Of a stretch of 56,134 nt of DNA, positions 18,027 through 26,536 are shown in pieces. Source of the stretch: Spirochaetaceae bacterium (GTDB lineage: Bacteria > Spirochaetota > Spirochaetia > SZUA-6 > Fen-1364). The notes below the pieces were generated by a model. It was not told where the DNA came from and made no database searches. It saw only the letters and a list, made by a program, of their open reading frames with translations. Position 1 is the first letter of the stretch. Every line of letters starts with the position of its first letter. A program made the translations under genes and the position numbers. The stretch covers positions 1-56,134 of the forward strand of contig PLNO01000031.1 of the NCBI GenBank assembly GCA_003141795.1, in the 5' to 3' direction.

Positions 18027-19265
18027 TCAGGTAGACCGGCCGAACTCCCGCGCGGCGTCGAACATCGCCCGTACGTTCTCCACGGGGACGCAGGCCTGCA
18101 CGTTGTGGACCTGCGTGAACACGAAGCCACCCCCGGGCGCGAAGACCCGGATCCGCTCCCTGACGTGCTCCCGCACCTCGGCCGGGGTGGCGCGGGGGAG
18201 CACGGATTGGGTGTCGCATCCCCCTCCCCAGAAGGCGATCCGTCCGCCGAAAGTCTCCTTCAACCCCGACGGGTCCATTCCTGCCGCCGAGGTCTGCACG
18301 GGGTTGAGGATGTCCACCCCGGCGTCGATGAGGTGGGGGATGAGCCGGGGGATGGAACCGCAGCAGTGCATGAAGGTCTTCATCCGCGTGTTCTCGTGGA
18401 CCCAGGAGCACAGGCGCGCGTAGTGCGGCTTGATCATTTCCGCCCAGAGATCGGGGCCGATGAACTCTCCGCGCTGTGTGCCGCTGTCGTCCGAGGCCAC
18501 GACCCAGGCGAAGCAGAAATCGCCCACCGCCTCGCTGACCAGCCGCATGCGTTGGATCTCCGCGTCGACGGCCCTGCCCATCATCTCGTGGCAGGTTTCC
18601 TTTTCCGTCAGGAGCATCATCATCCATTCATCCGGCATGCCCTGCGTCACGTTCGCGCTGCGATCCGGCACCAGGCTGAGCCCGAGGAAGCAGATCGCCG
18701 ACCCCGATCCCAGGAGCGCGAAGTCCGTCTCCCGAAAGAGCCGTCCCGCACGGGACTCCAGCGCCCGCAGGTCCTCGTCGGGGATCGCATATCCGGGCCG
18801 GAAGGCGCGCGGGTCGATGGCCGTCCCCCTGTTGAACCCCGTGTCGTCGAAGTAGTACCCGTCCCGCGGCATATGGAAGCTCGAGGCCGAGCCGTTCCCG
18901 TTCATGAGCGTCCACCCGCCGTCCGAGCCCTCACTGATCGACGTACCGGGCGGAAAAAGCGCGGCGGTTCCGTCGAAGAGGGTTCGGGGAATCCATTCGG
19001 AGTCGGGGCTCACCGCTGCCCTGATGCCCGCGAGGTCGACGGGCAGCACATCGGCGTGCAAACGGTGAAGCACCTCCTCCTCAACGACGGCGGTCATGAG
19101 CCGCACGTCGAGCACCCGCGTGGGGGTGTCGATGCCGAGGCTCCGCTTCAGGGCCGCATACGTGGTCACGTTGATGCCCGACGATCTCATCCCTCCGAGG
19201 TCGACGGGCACTCGATCCGGCTCCTGGAAGCTCAGCGCCGTCTGCACGCGCTCGCGCGATGTCAC
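18027..19265 (-). CDS. UroD/MtaA-like methyltransferase family protein
   Basis: 412 residues from the GTG at 19265, whose first bases overlap the LarA-family stop (GTGA); the open frame further upstream is antisense to nothing recognisable. Uroporphyrinogen-decarboxylase fold: the start RERVQTALSFQEPDRVPVDL and the PHYARLCSWVHE segment are typical of the MtaA/CmuA/MtvB-like branch. The zinc-type HxC pattern of methyltransferases is visible as FMHCCG, with a further Cys in GGGCDTQ, whereas heme-pathway decarboxylases lack it. Known members move methyl groups between corrinoids and coenzyme M, or take them from O-methyl aromatics. It is convergent with the MttB-type gene, which suggests a shared one-carbon task. 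Confidence 0.75.
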   Translation of the reverse strand: MTSRERVQTALSFQEPDRVPVDLGGMRSSGINVTTYAALKRSLGIDTPTRVLDVRLMTAVVEEEVLHRLHADVLPVDLAGIRAAVSPDSEWIPRTLFDGTAALFPPGTSISEGSDGGWTLMNGNGSASSFHMPRDGYYFDDTGFNRGTAIDPRAFRPGYAIPDEDLRALESRAGRLFRETDFALLGSGSAICFLGLSLVPDRSANVTQGMPDEWMMMLLTEKETCHEMMGRAVDAEIQRMRLVSEAVGDFCFAWVVASDDSGTQRGEFIGPDLWAEMIKPHYARLCSWVHENTRMKTFMHCCGSIPRLIPHLIDAGVDILNPVQTSAAGMDPSGLKETFGGRIAFWGGGCDTQSVLPRATPAEVREHVRERIRVFAPGGGFVFTQVHNVQACVPVENVRAMFDAAREFGRST

Positions 19266-20560
19266 GGCGCCTCCTCCCGCTCCGCTGCTATGCGGGGGAG
19301 GACGTACGGGCCCTCGGGGATGACGGCGAGCCTGCCTCCGCGGCTGCGGCTGACCGCGGCGCCGAGGGCCGCGCGCAGATCTCCTTCGGGCACGGCGCCG
19401 GTGAGCAGCTGGTCCTGTGGGGCGAGACCGCCGGCGAGAAGGTGGACCGGTCCCACCTGCAGGGATCGGGCGAGCATCAGAGTCTGCCATTCATCGATGT
19501 CGGCATGCGCGCGCTCTGCGGCGCCTGCCCGGAACTGCCGTGGCCCTTCCTGGATCATGCGCTCCTGGGCGTGGCGGAAGTCGTTCGAGCCGAAACCCTC
19601 CGCGCATTCCGAGGCGACGAGCAACGTGCCTCCCTCCTCGAGGATGGACGCGCCGGTGCAGATCCCCTTCACCGTCTTGTAGTACGTCGCGTCCAGAGGC
19701 CACCCCGCCCCTGTGGACACCACGACGGGGAAGCGGCGTTCGACGGGAACCACGGCGTAGCGCTCGGCAAATGTCACGGCGGCGGCAAGGCCCACCTGCA
19801 CCTCGCCGAAGCTGGCGTACGCGAGGGCGCGCTCTGCGTCGGTCACGACGCTCACGGCGAGGACCCTCCCCGCCATGCGCACGGCCTCGCTCTGCGTGTC
19901 GTGCAGCGGATTGCCGGAGAGGATGCCGGCCGCCGCATGGTCGTTCTCCAGCATCTGTGCCGAATGGAAAGCGGTGATCGTCTCTGCGTGCGCGATACCG
20001 GGCACGAGGAGCTTGCGGCCCCCCGACCACCCGGCCATGAAGTGGGGCTCGACCAGGCCGACGACCACCTTGAGGTCCGCACTGACGAAACGCCGGTCCA
20101 GCCGCACGGGGATCCCCCGGCTCGTGGTCCCCAGGAGCACGTGATCCTCATCCCTGCGGGCAAAGTGATTTTCAGCGCGGGCGTGTGCCGTCACCCAGGG
20201 GTCGCCGATGAGCGTCTCCAGCTCACGGCCCTCGTTCGGCCGGTGCAGCCCCGTGGCGACGAGGACCGTGATGCCCTCAGGCTGCAGCCCCGCCGAGAGG
20301 AGTTCCTCGATGACGGGGCGGAGGATGAGGCCGTGCGGCACCGGACGGGTGATGTCGCAGATGAGGATGCACGCCGTTCGCCTGCCCGCTGCTTCGTCGG
20401 TCAGTTTCCGGCAGCCAATCGGATGATCGAGGGCAGTTTCGATGCCGGACCGGGGGTCGGCGATGACGGGCATGGGCTTCCGCCGCAGAACTGTGATATC
20501 CCACGAATCGGGCAGATCCAGCTCCAGGCCCGAACGCCCGTAAGCGAGTGAATAGCGCAT
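19262..20560 (-). CDS. LarA-family protein (nickel-pincer racemase family)
   Basis: 432 residues from the ATG at 20560 (MRYSLAYGRSG), preceded by GGAG; the longer frame would run through the divergent promoter. Family marks of lactate racemase: CDITRPVPHG, ATGLHRPNEGRELE, and EPHFMAGWSGGRKLLVPG followed by HAETITAFHS, which supply His/Lys/His equivalents of the catalytic and pincer-binding residues. LarA itself epimerises lactate with a Lys-bound Ni-pincer nucleotide; broader members racemise or epimerise other alpha-hydroxy acids, including sugar acids. No larB, larC or larE is in the window, so cofactor supply must come from elsewhere. It is co-transcribed with the UroD-like gene through a GTGA overlap. 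Confidence 0.82.
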   Translation of the reverse strand: MRYSLAYGRSGLELDLPDSWDITVLRRKPMPVIADPRSGIETALDHPIGCRKLTDEAAGRRTACILICDITRPVPHGLILRPVIEELLSAGLQPEGITVLVATGLHRPNEGRELETLIGDPWVTAHARAENHFARRDEDHVLLGTTSRGIPVRLDRRFVSADLKVVVGLVEPHFMAGWSGGRKLLVPGIAHAETITAFHSAQMLENDHAAAGILSGNPLHDTQSEAVRMAGRVLAVSVVTDAERALAYASFGEVQVGLAAAVTFAERYAVVPVERRFPVVVSTGAGWPLDATYYKTVKGICTGASILEEGGTLLVASECAEGFGSNDFRHAQERMIQEGPRQFRAGAAERAHADIDEWQTLMLARSLQVGPVHLLAGGLAPQDQLLTGAVPEGDLRAALGAAVSRSRGGRLAVIPEGPYVLPRIAAEREEAP

Positions 20561-20634
20561 GGCGGCTCCATTCGTACGACCGGGCATCACGGCTGTCAAG
20601 ATACACGATCGAAATACCGTCGGGTTGCCCATTT

Positions 20635-20668
20635 TTTGATTGAATCGGCCAATTATATGCGCTAATAT
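20635..20668 (+). promoter_or_regulatory. Promoter with TTTGATTGAAT operator-like words
   Basis: TTGAAT (20640-20645), 17 bases, TAATAT (20663-20668). TTTGATTGAATC (20635-20646) overlaps the -35 box, and a second TGATTGAA lies at 20668-20675. The 11-mer TTTGATTGAAT recurs at the 26508 promoter on the other strand. It drives what is now a broken amidohydrolase gene. Confidence 0.5.
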
Positions 20669-20699
20669 GATTGAAGCGTGAAGGAAGGGGGAGGGAAAC

Positions 20700-21131
20700 A
20701 TGGCATCGCTTTTCGAAGTGAAGGACGTCGATCGCAAGGTCTACGAGGAATCGATCAGGGATTTCCTTCCTGAAAAGATCATCGACGCCCACACCCACGT
20801 GTGGAAGGACGAGCACACCAAGCACGATGCATCGGCGTTCGAGCGCGTTGTGAGCTGGCCCGCACGAGTCGCGAAGGACGACTCCGTCGAGGACCTGATC
20901 GAGGGCTACCGGCTGCTGTTCCCCGGAAAGTCGGTGATCCCGCTGATCTTCTCCAGCGTCTACGAGGGCGACGACATCCACGCAATGAACGCCTACACGA
21001 GTGCGTGCGCAAGGGCGAAGGGTTTCCCCGCGCTTCTGTACGCGCATCCGACCTGGAGCGCCGCGGAGCTCGAGCGGCGGATCAAGGACGGCGGCTTTCT
21101 CGGCGTGAAGGTCTACCTCAACCTCGCCCCG
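20700..21131 (+). pseudogene. Truncated amidohydrolase (5' fragment)
   Basis: The ATG at 20700 has GGGGGAGG upstream. The first 144 codons are closely similar to the intact amidohydrolase at 33243: MASLFEVKDVDRKVY against MAEVFTLKDVDRRVY, DFLPEKIIDAHTHVW against DFLPAQLIDIHTHVW, then VVSWPARVA, LFPGKSVIPL and KVYLNLAP. After 21131 similarity stops abruptly. The frame runs on to 21422 with low-complexity shadow sequence, so about 200 residues including the C-terminal metal-site region (GSDMP in the intact copy) are missing. The promoter and ribosome site are intact, so a useless fragment may still be made. It is the first of three adjoining gene remnants. Confidence 0.8.
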
Positions 21132-21135
21132 TGCG

Positions 21136-21285
21136 CGGGTGGTTCACCCCTCCGTTTGTCGGGCCGGATTTCCTCGCGCGTACAGCCGGCTCGGAAGCAC
21201 GCACCACCTCGCCGTGACCTACTCCGTCGACATGAAGCCCTTCGAGGCGTTCGGCAGGCTTATGGGGTGGGACGTGGCGGTGATC
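21136..21285 (+). pseudogene. C-terminal remnant of fucose/arabinose-isomerase-like gene
   Basis: Two overlapping frames give GWFTPPFVGPDFLART (frame 2, from about 21139) and then SRLGSTHHLAVTYSVD followed by FEAFGRLMGWDVAVI (frame 1, to 21285). The second part aligns with the C-terminal tails of the isomerase-like proteins at 15038 (SQHYIVVFGD...CRLLGVAVV) and 41134 (SQHFAMTFGD...CRLLGIRAVI). A frameshift around 21180 is implied. The match is short and made by eye, so this assignment is tentative. Confidence 0.45.
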
Positions 21286-21296
21286 AGTCCGGAACG

Positions 21297-21392
21297 CTAT
21301 GTTCTGACCTTCTCCACGCTCCCCTTGCGGTGCGACTCCGGGGCTGCACTCAGGAGGGCGTGGGAAATGTGCGTATCCTCGGGTGTGAAGCA
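21297..21392 (-). pseudogene. C-terminal remnant of Gfo/Idh/MocA oxidoreductase
   Basis: The minus-strand translation CFTPEDTHISHALLSAAPES then HRKGSVEK matches the last residues of the intact oxidoreductase at 35882 (CFTPEETRLSHALLSAALES, NRKGSVEK) with only a few changes. The DNA is also alike over about 85 bases (21314-21398 against 35902-35986). The upstream part of the gene is gone. The intact copy is likewise convergent with the amidohydrolase region, so the remnant keeps the outer ends of that arrangement. Confidence 0.75.
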
Positions 21393-21552
21393 GCTGTGTT
21401 TATATGGAAGACAAACAACTGAACGACGGTGATGCTCTGCTCTACTGAGCAGGGCTACTGGATATACTGCGTCCGCCGTTCCAATATGTGGAATTGACTG
21501 AAAAGTGCATTTTGTTGACTGCTTCATTCAGAAATATATTTTTTTTGCACTC

Positions 21553-21590
21553 TTGACAACTATTTTAAACGTACTATGATTCAATCGATC
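21553..21590 (+). promoter_or_regulatory. Promoter of RbsA-type transporter operon with possible operator
   Basis: TTGACA (21553-21558), 16 bases, TATGAT (21575-21580). TGATTCAATCGATCA overlaps the -10 box; its minus strand reads CGATTGAATCA, a variant of the TGATTGAA word at other promoters here. The rest of the 21432-21650 gap is AT-rich with no coding signal. Confidence 0.65.
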
Positions 21591-21650
21591 ACATACTGAG
21601 TTCCACAATTCCAAGGTACTTGGTGCGAAAGCTCTGGCAAGAGGTATGCA

Positions 21651-23159
21651 GTGGTCGAATCGCTAGTACACGTAGACGCGATCTCCAAGAAGTTTCCCGG
21701 TATTCAGGCTCTCGACAAAGTGTCATTCGACATTGTGGCCGGTGAGGTTCATTCAGTGATCGGGGAGAATGGTGCCGGAAAGAGCACGCTGATGCGTATT
21801 CTTGCCGGTGCGGAGACCGCCGATGAAGGTGACATTGTCTTCAAAGGACGGCCTGTCAGGTTTCACAGCCCTCTCGACGCGCGCAGGGCCGGTATCGGGA
21901 TCGTCTATCAGGAGCTCAGCGTCTTCCTCAATCTCGATATCGCGGAGAATATTTACGCCAATCGCCAGCCAGGTGTACTGGGAGTCGTGCACAAGCGGGA
22001 GATGTACTCGCGTACGCGCGCCCTCTTAGATCTTTTTTCCATGGACCTTGACCCACGGACCCCCGTCCTATCGCTGAGCATGGCTGACCGCCAATCAGTG
22101 GAGATCCTTCGCGCCGTTTCCCAGGAGCCGAAGCTCCTCATTCTCGACGAGCCTACCTCGTCTCTTACGCAAGCGGAAGTTGACAAGCTCTTCGGGCTGA
22201 TTGCACAGTTGCAGAGCCGTGGCATCGCGATCCTCTATGTTTCCCATCAGCTCCAGGAGGTCCTGCGCCTGAGCAACCGCATTACGGTGCTGCGGGACGG
22301 AAAGCATATCGGAACAATCGACAAGACGGGGTCGACCGAAACCGAACTTGTGCGCATGATGGTCGGCCGGGCCGTTGACCTGTATGCCGGTGCGCGGGAT
22401 GCCCGCAGCGCGGGTGAGACAGCGCTCGAAATCAAGGACTTGTCGCTCGGATCCGTCGTCAGGAAGGTAAGCCTTACCCTGAAGAAAGGAGAAATCCTGG
22501 GGGTCGCGGGCCTTGTCGGCGCAGGGCGGAGCGAGCTCGCACGGACGATCTTCGGTCTGACTCCTCCAACCTCCGGAGAAATCAGCGTCGAGGGGGAACC
22601 TTTCTCGGCAACATCGCCGCGTGATGCGATGGCCCGTGGGATTGCCTACGTGCCAGAAGACAGGAAGACCGCGGGCCTCTTCCTGCCCATGCTCATCCGG
22701 GAGAATATGATGGCTCCGCAGCTGTTCAGTCTGTCAAGCCACGGCTTGATAGACGAACGGGCTGTGGACAGGCTCACCACTGAGTACATTCAACAAGTTG
22801 GTATTGTCACTCGTGGTCTTCGACAAAGAGCGATGACGTTGAGCGGAGGGAATCAGCAAAAACTCATGCTTTCCCTCTGGCTTGCCCTTCAACCGCGAAT
22901 TCTCATTGTGGATGAACCGACCCGGGGTATCGATGTCGGAGCCAAGGTGGAGATCCACAACCTGCTGGAATCCCTTGCTCAGAAAGGCACTGCCGTGATG
23001 CTCATCTCGTCGGAACTTCCCGAGATCCTGCGTCTCAGCGACCGCGTCGCGGTCATGCATGAAGGATCCCTGGCAGGAATCCTCCCTCGGGCTGAAGCGA
23101 CCCAAGAGTTGATCATGGGGCTTGCGGCCGGGGTGGAGAAAGCAAGGAGCCTGTCGTGA
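21651..23159 (+). CDS. Sugar ABC transporter ATP-binding protein, RbsA/MglA type
   Basis: 502 residues with two nucleotide-binding domains, as in RbsA, MglA and LsrA. The start is a GTG at 21651 with AAGAGGT upstream; a nearby ATG at 21646 is out of frame and stops at once. Domain 1: Walker A GENGAGKST (about residue 38), signature LSMADRQS, Walker B LLILDEPTS. Domain 2 has the usual degenerate Walker A (GLVGAGRSE), a good signature LSGGNQQK and ILIVDEPTRG. It powers the two permeases that follow for import of a monosaccharide or similar small polyol. First gene of a four-gene operon; its stop overlaps the next GTG. Confidence 0.93.
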   Translation: MVESLVHVDAISKKFPGIQALDKVSFDIVAGEVHSVIGENGAGKSTLMRILAGAETADEGDIVFKGRPVRFHSPLDARRAGIGIVYQELSVFLNLDIAENIYANRQPGVLGVVHKREMYSRTRALLDLFSMDLDPRTPVLSLSMADRQSVEILRAVSQEPKLLILDEPTSSLTQAEVDKLFGLIAQLQSRGIAILYVSHQLQEVLRLSNRITVLRDGKHIGTIDKTGSTETELVRMMVGRAVDLYAGARDARSAGETALEIKDLSLGSVVRKVSLTLKKGEILGVAGLVGAGRSELARTIFGLTPPTSGEISVEGEPFSATSPRDAMARGIAYVPEDRKTAGLFLPMLIRENMMAPQLFSLSSHGLIDERAVDRLTTEYIQQVGIVTRGLRQRAMTLSGGNQQKLMLSLWLALQPRILIVDEPTRGIDVGAKVEIHNLLESLAQKGTAVMLISSELPEILRLSDRVAVMHEGSLAGILPRAEATQELIMGLAAGVEKARSLS

Positions 23160-24142
23160 GCCAACAGATCCCGCGTACTGGCGGAAAATCCATCCGCCTT
23201 GTCATGTTGTTTACCGAGCGCAGGGACATGACACTCCTTGTGCTCATTGCCGTCTCTGTGTTCGTCATCACGCGGTTCACGCCATTCTTCTTCACTTTCG
23301 TCAATCTCCAGACCCTCGGGCTGAACGTCGCTTTCAATGGGATCGTCGTTATCGGGATGACGATGCTCATGATTTCCGGCGGGATCGACATCTCCGTCGG
23401 AGCGACCTACGGGCTCTCAGCCATCATCGTGGGCCTGCTCATCTCGAGTGGATTCCCCGTTGTGCCGGGCATCCTCGTTGGGCTTGCCATTGGTATGGCG
23501 GTAGGACTTGCCAACGCTGTTCTAGTCAACCGCTTCGGCCTCAGCCCCTTCCTGGCAACTCTCGGAATGATGAGTGTCTGCCGGGGTCTGCTCTGGCTGG
23601 TTTCAGGCGGCCACAGCGTTGTCGGCCTGCCGCCTCGGTTCAACATGATCGGGCAGTTGAAGATCCTGGAAATTCAGCTGCCCGTCTACATCATGCTGGT
23701 GCTGGTCATCATAGGGGATCAGCTCCTGCGGCGCACAGCGTACTTGCGGCAGTTGTACTACATCGGGGTGAATCGTCAATCCGCGGCCAGCTGCGGCGTT
23801 CCGATCTCCCGGGTGACAGGTTTCGCTTTTGTGCTGACCGGCTTGCTAGCAGCCACGGCTGGAATCCTCGACGGGGCCCGCATCGGAGCCATCTATGTGC
23901 TGTCCGGCACCGGGCTCGAGTTCCAGGTCATCACGGCTGCTGTCATCGGGGGGACCGCGCTTTCCGGTGGCAAGGGCACTATCTTCGGTTCAATTCTTGG
24001 CGTGATCGTGATGGCTATGCTCACGAATGTCCTCAATCTCCTGGGAGTCAGCATGTACTGGCAGAACGTATTCGTCGGGACGATCCTCATTGCAGTTGTC
24101 GCGTTCGACGCGGCCACCACCCCGAAGGAGGCACGTCAATGA
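23156..24142 (+). CDS. Sugar ABC transporter permease, RbsC type (1)
   Basis: 328 residues from a GTG that overlaps the ATPase stop (GTGA), with AAGGAG six bases upstream. BPD_transp_2 family: eight to ten membrane helices, GGIDISVGATYGLSA in the conserved cytoplasm-facing region, the FGLSPFLATLGMMS segment and GGTALSGGKGTIFGS near the C-terminus. It pairs with the next permease, a two-different-permease set-up as in LsrC/LsrD rather than the single RbsC. The stop overlaps the next ATG. Confidence 0.92.
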   Translation: MSQQIPRTGGKSIRLVMLFTERRDMTLLVLIAVSVFVITRFTPFFFTFVNLQTLGLNVAFNGIVVIGMTMLMISGGIDISVGATYGLSAIIVGLLISSGFPVVPGILVGLAIGMAVGLANAVLVNRFGLSPFLATLGMMSVCRGLLWLVSGGHSVVGLPPRFNMIGQLKILEIQLPVYIMLVLVIIGDQLLRRTAYLRQLYYIGVNRQSAASCGVPISRVTGFAFVLTGLLAATAGILDGARIGAIYVLSGTGLEFQVITAAVIGGTALSGGKGTIFGSILGVIVMAMLTNVLNLLGVSMYWQNVFVGTILIAVVAFDAATTPKEARQ

Positions 24143-25167
24143 CCAATCCCAGTCTCGGCAGTGACGGCGTGAAGCCTGCATCGCAGGCAATGCGGCTGCC
24201 GGCCCGGAGCTTTGTCGGACTTTTCGGGGGGCAGACGGGGATCCTGTTCGCTATCGATCTGGCCGTGATGATTGCGGTGACCATAGCCGCCCCTGTGTTC
24301 TTTTCCGGTGCAAACCTGTTCGCCCTCGGGGTCGCCATGTCCGCATGCGCCATCGGCGCCATCGGCTCGTCCCTCGTTCTCCTGACGGGCGGCTTCGACA
24401 TGTCCATAGGGTCTGTCTACGGGCTCGCCGGGATCGTGCTCTCTCATGCGCTGCTCGGCGGCATCCCCGTGATCCCTTCCATGGTCCTCGGCCTTCTCAC
24501 CGGGCTCGGTGTGGGGGCTGTGAACGGGCTCATCATCACGAAGTTGCGGGTCAACCCTTTCATTGCAACGCTGGGGACCATGACGATCTGCCGGGGCTTT
24601 GTGAACATTCTCACTCGCGGGTACAGCCTCTCTGGCTTGCCTGATGCGTTCACCAACCTGGTGGGCCTGAAAATCCTCGGCCTGGCGCCTTCAATCGCCA
24701 TCATGATCCTCCTCATTGTTGCCGCGGATCTCCTCATGCGCTACTGGCGTCCTGCCCGGCAGCTGTACTACATAGGGGGAAGTCCTGTTTACGCACGCTT
24801 GACGGGGATCAAAGTGAACCGCGTCACGATCATCGTCTACATGGTATCCGGCCTCCTGGCGGCCGTGGGAGGAATCCTGTTCACGATGCGAACGGGTGCG
24901 GGCTCTCAGCAGGCGGGAAACGGTCTCGAGATGCTGTGCTTGATTGCTCCTTTCCTTGGCGGGGTGGGCTTCGGTGGGCAGGGTACGATCCTGGCGGCAT
25001 TCCTAGGGGCTCTCCTGCTCGGGCTGATTTTCAACGGGATCCAGCTCACCGGATTGCCCGTTCTTTTTCAGAGCGTTATCACCGGTGCGTTCCTGATCGG
25101 TGCGGCTCTCGTCGGTATGGCGCGTGTCCGGGGCATGAGTGTAGCGCACACCAGAGAAAGGAGGTGA
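24139..25167 (+). CDS. Sugar ABC transporter permease, RbsC type (2)
   Basis: 342 residues from the ATG at 24139, overlapping the preceding stop; the longer open frame is antisense or out-of-frame to the first permease. Same family: GGFDMSIGSVYGLAGIVLS, LRVNPFIATLGTMTICRG, and GGVGFGGQGTILAAFLGALL. It differs enough from the first permease to suggest a heterodimeric channel. An AAGGAGG site precedes it. Confidence 0.92.
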   Translation: MTNPSLGSDGVKPASQAMRLPARSFVGLFGGQTGILFAIDLAVMIAVTIAAPVFFSGANLFALGVAMSACAIGAIGSSLVLLTGGFDMSIGSVYGLAGIVLSHALLGGIPVIPSMVLGLLTGLGVGAVNGLIITKLRVNPFIATLGTMTICRGFVNILTRGYSLSGLPDAFTNLVGLKILGLAPSIAIMILLIVAADLLMRYWRPARQLYYIGGSPVYARLTGIKVNRVTIIVYMVSGLLAAVGGILFTMRTGAGSQQAGNGLEMLCLIAPFLGGVGFGGQGTILAAFLGALLLGLIFNGIQLTGLPVLFQSVITGAFLIGAALVGMARVRGMSVAHTRERR

Positions 25168-25240
25168 GGGGGCGCACGATGCACTCTGCTTGCGCGAGTC
25201 AGACGGCTTTTACGATATCGATGTTTAAGGAGGAAGAGAG

Positions 25241-26212
25241 ATGAGGAAGAGTCTGGTTGTGCTCTTTATCGCGGTGGCAGTCGGTTTGCTGCTCCCGTGC
25301 GCGGTTTTCGCGGAGAAGGTCGAAGAGTACGTGGTCATGGCATTGAACTGGCAGCACCCGTACTGGATCGACATCAGGACGGGCGGCGAGTATTTCCAGA
25401 AGGTCATGGGATCGAAGGTAAAGGTAACCTTCGCGGGTCCCGAATCCTTTGATTTCCCGGGGGAAATCGACGCCATTCTTCAGCAGATCGCAAAGAAGCC
25501 GGCGGGAATGATCGTGGCCGACTTTGATGCTGGAATCGTACCGGCGATCAATCAGGCCATCGACGCGGGCATCCCCGTTGGTACCTTCGAGGCCGACTAT
25601 GCCAAGGGCAGCAAGCGCCTGTTCTTCGTGGGCGTCGACGCTTTCGGAGCTGGCGCCGCCATGGGCCCCGAGCTGATCAAGGCCATCGGCGACTCGGGAA
25701 AGATTGTCGTCTCGACGAACATCGGGGCGTCAAATTCCGAAGAGAAGATTCGCGGCCTGAAGGCTTTCCTCAAGGACTACCCGAAGATTTCGATTGTTGC
25801 CATCACTGATGACAAGGTCTCGATCAAGGAAGGTTCTGAAGCCCTGAAGCCCGTGCTCCAGGCGAACAAGGACGTCAAGGCAATCGTCGGCGTGAATGCG
25901 GGCTCAGGCGGAGCCGCGGCAACGGCCGTCAAGGAGCTGGGGCTTGCAGGCAAGGTGAAGATCGTCTGCCAGGACCGCGATGACGTGACATTGAACTTCA
26001 TCAAGGAAGGGGTGATAACGTCCACCGTTGTAACTCGTACCGCCCTGAATACCTATATGGGTCTGCTGCTCCTGTACCAGTACAATCATTTTGATGTTCC
26101 CATCACCGCGGACAACAAGGCGAACCACGTGGTGTGGCTGCCGTCCAACGTAGATGTTGGTACGATCATCGTGAACAAAGCAAACGTCGACGCTTTCTTC
26201 CATAAGAAGTAG
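25241..26212 (+). CDS. Periplasmic sugar-binding protein, RbsB/LsrB type
   Basis: 323 residues from the ATG at 25241 with a strong AAGGAGGAAGAG site. A Sec signal of about 24 residues ends at VFA-EKVEE. The mature protein is a type 1 periplasmic-binding fold (Peripla_BP_4): MALNWQHPYWIDIRTGGEYF, FDFPGEIDAILQQIAKKPAG, then VDAFGAGAAMGPEL and VCQDRDDVTLNFI. The Q-IAKKPAGMIVADFD region is the usual ligand-binding edge. Placed last after ATPase and two permeases, the same order as lsrACDB. It ends just before a good terminator, so the transporter is a self-contained unit. Confidence 0.92.
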   Translation: MRKSLVVLFIAVAVGLLLPCAVFAEKVEEYVVMALNWQHPYWIDIRTGGEYFQKVMGSKVKVTFAGPESFDFPGEIDAILQQIAKKPAGMIVADFDAGIVPAINQAIDAGIPVGTFEADYAKGSKRLFFVGVDAFGAGAAMGPELIKAIGDSGKIVVSTNIGASNSEEKIRGLKAFLKDYPKISIVAITDDKVSIKEGSEALKPVLQANKDVKAIVGVNAGSGGAAATAVKELGLAGKVKIVCQDRDDVTLNFIKEGVITSTVVTRTALNTYMGLLLLYQYNHFDVPITADNKANHVVWLPSNVDVGTIIVNKANVDAFFHKK

Positions 26213-26234
26213 GAGCGTCTCGCTCGTCAGAGGG

Positions 26235-26268
26235 GGGGCAATTCGGAAACGGGTTGCTCCTTGTTTTT
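26235..26268 (+). terminator. Rho-independent terminator of RbsA-type operon
   Basis: Stem GGGGCAATTCG (26235-26245) with CGGGTTGCTCC (26250-26260), including G-T pairs, closed by a GAAA loop and followed by TTGTTTTT. Confidence 0.75.
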
Positions 26269-26480
26269 ATCTATAACAAGATAAGAGATACTGGTTCATT
26301 GCAAAGCTTCACTCCCTGCAACACACATCGCGAATGCCTGCAAGCTCTGCGACTCAGTCCTTCATATGCACTCACGCAACGCTGAAAATTCTATCTCTGA
26401 CATGAAGGCGTTGTTCCATTTAAACCGTTTAACTGAATTATGGTTTTCTGAAACGCTACCTATTTTAATAAAAGTGAGCT

Positions 26481-26536
26481 ATTCAATCAAATTTTTTAAC
26501 TATTTGCTTGACAACTCCATTAAGCTAGTTCATAAC
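26481..26536 (+). promoter_or_regulatory. Promoter and operator-like word of the region B operon
   Basis: TTGACA (26508-26513), 17 bases, CATAAC (26531-26536). ATTCAATCAAA at 26481-26491 is the reverse complement of TTTGATTGAAT found at 20635 and lies 16 bases before the -35 box. Confidence 0.55.

Noticed and set aside
17887..18423. Plus-strand open frame after the MttB-type gene with a GAGGAG site before an ATG
   Set aside because: Most of it is antisense to the well-supported UroD-like gene and the unique first 45 codons match no family; the ribosome-like site is probably chance, though a small gene cannot be fully excluded.
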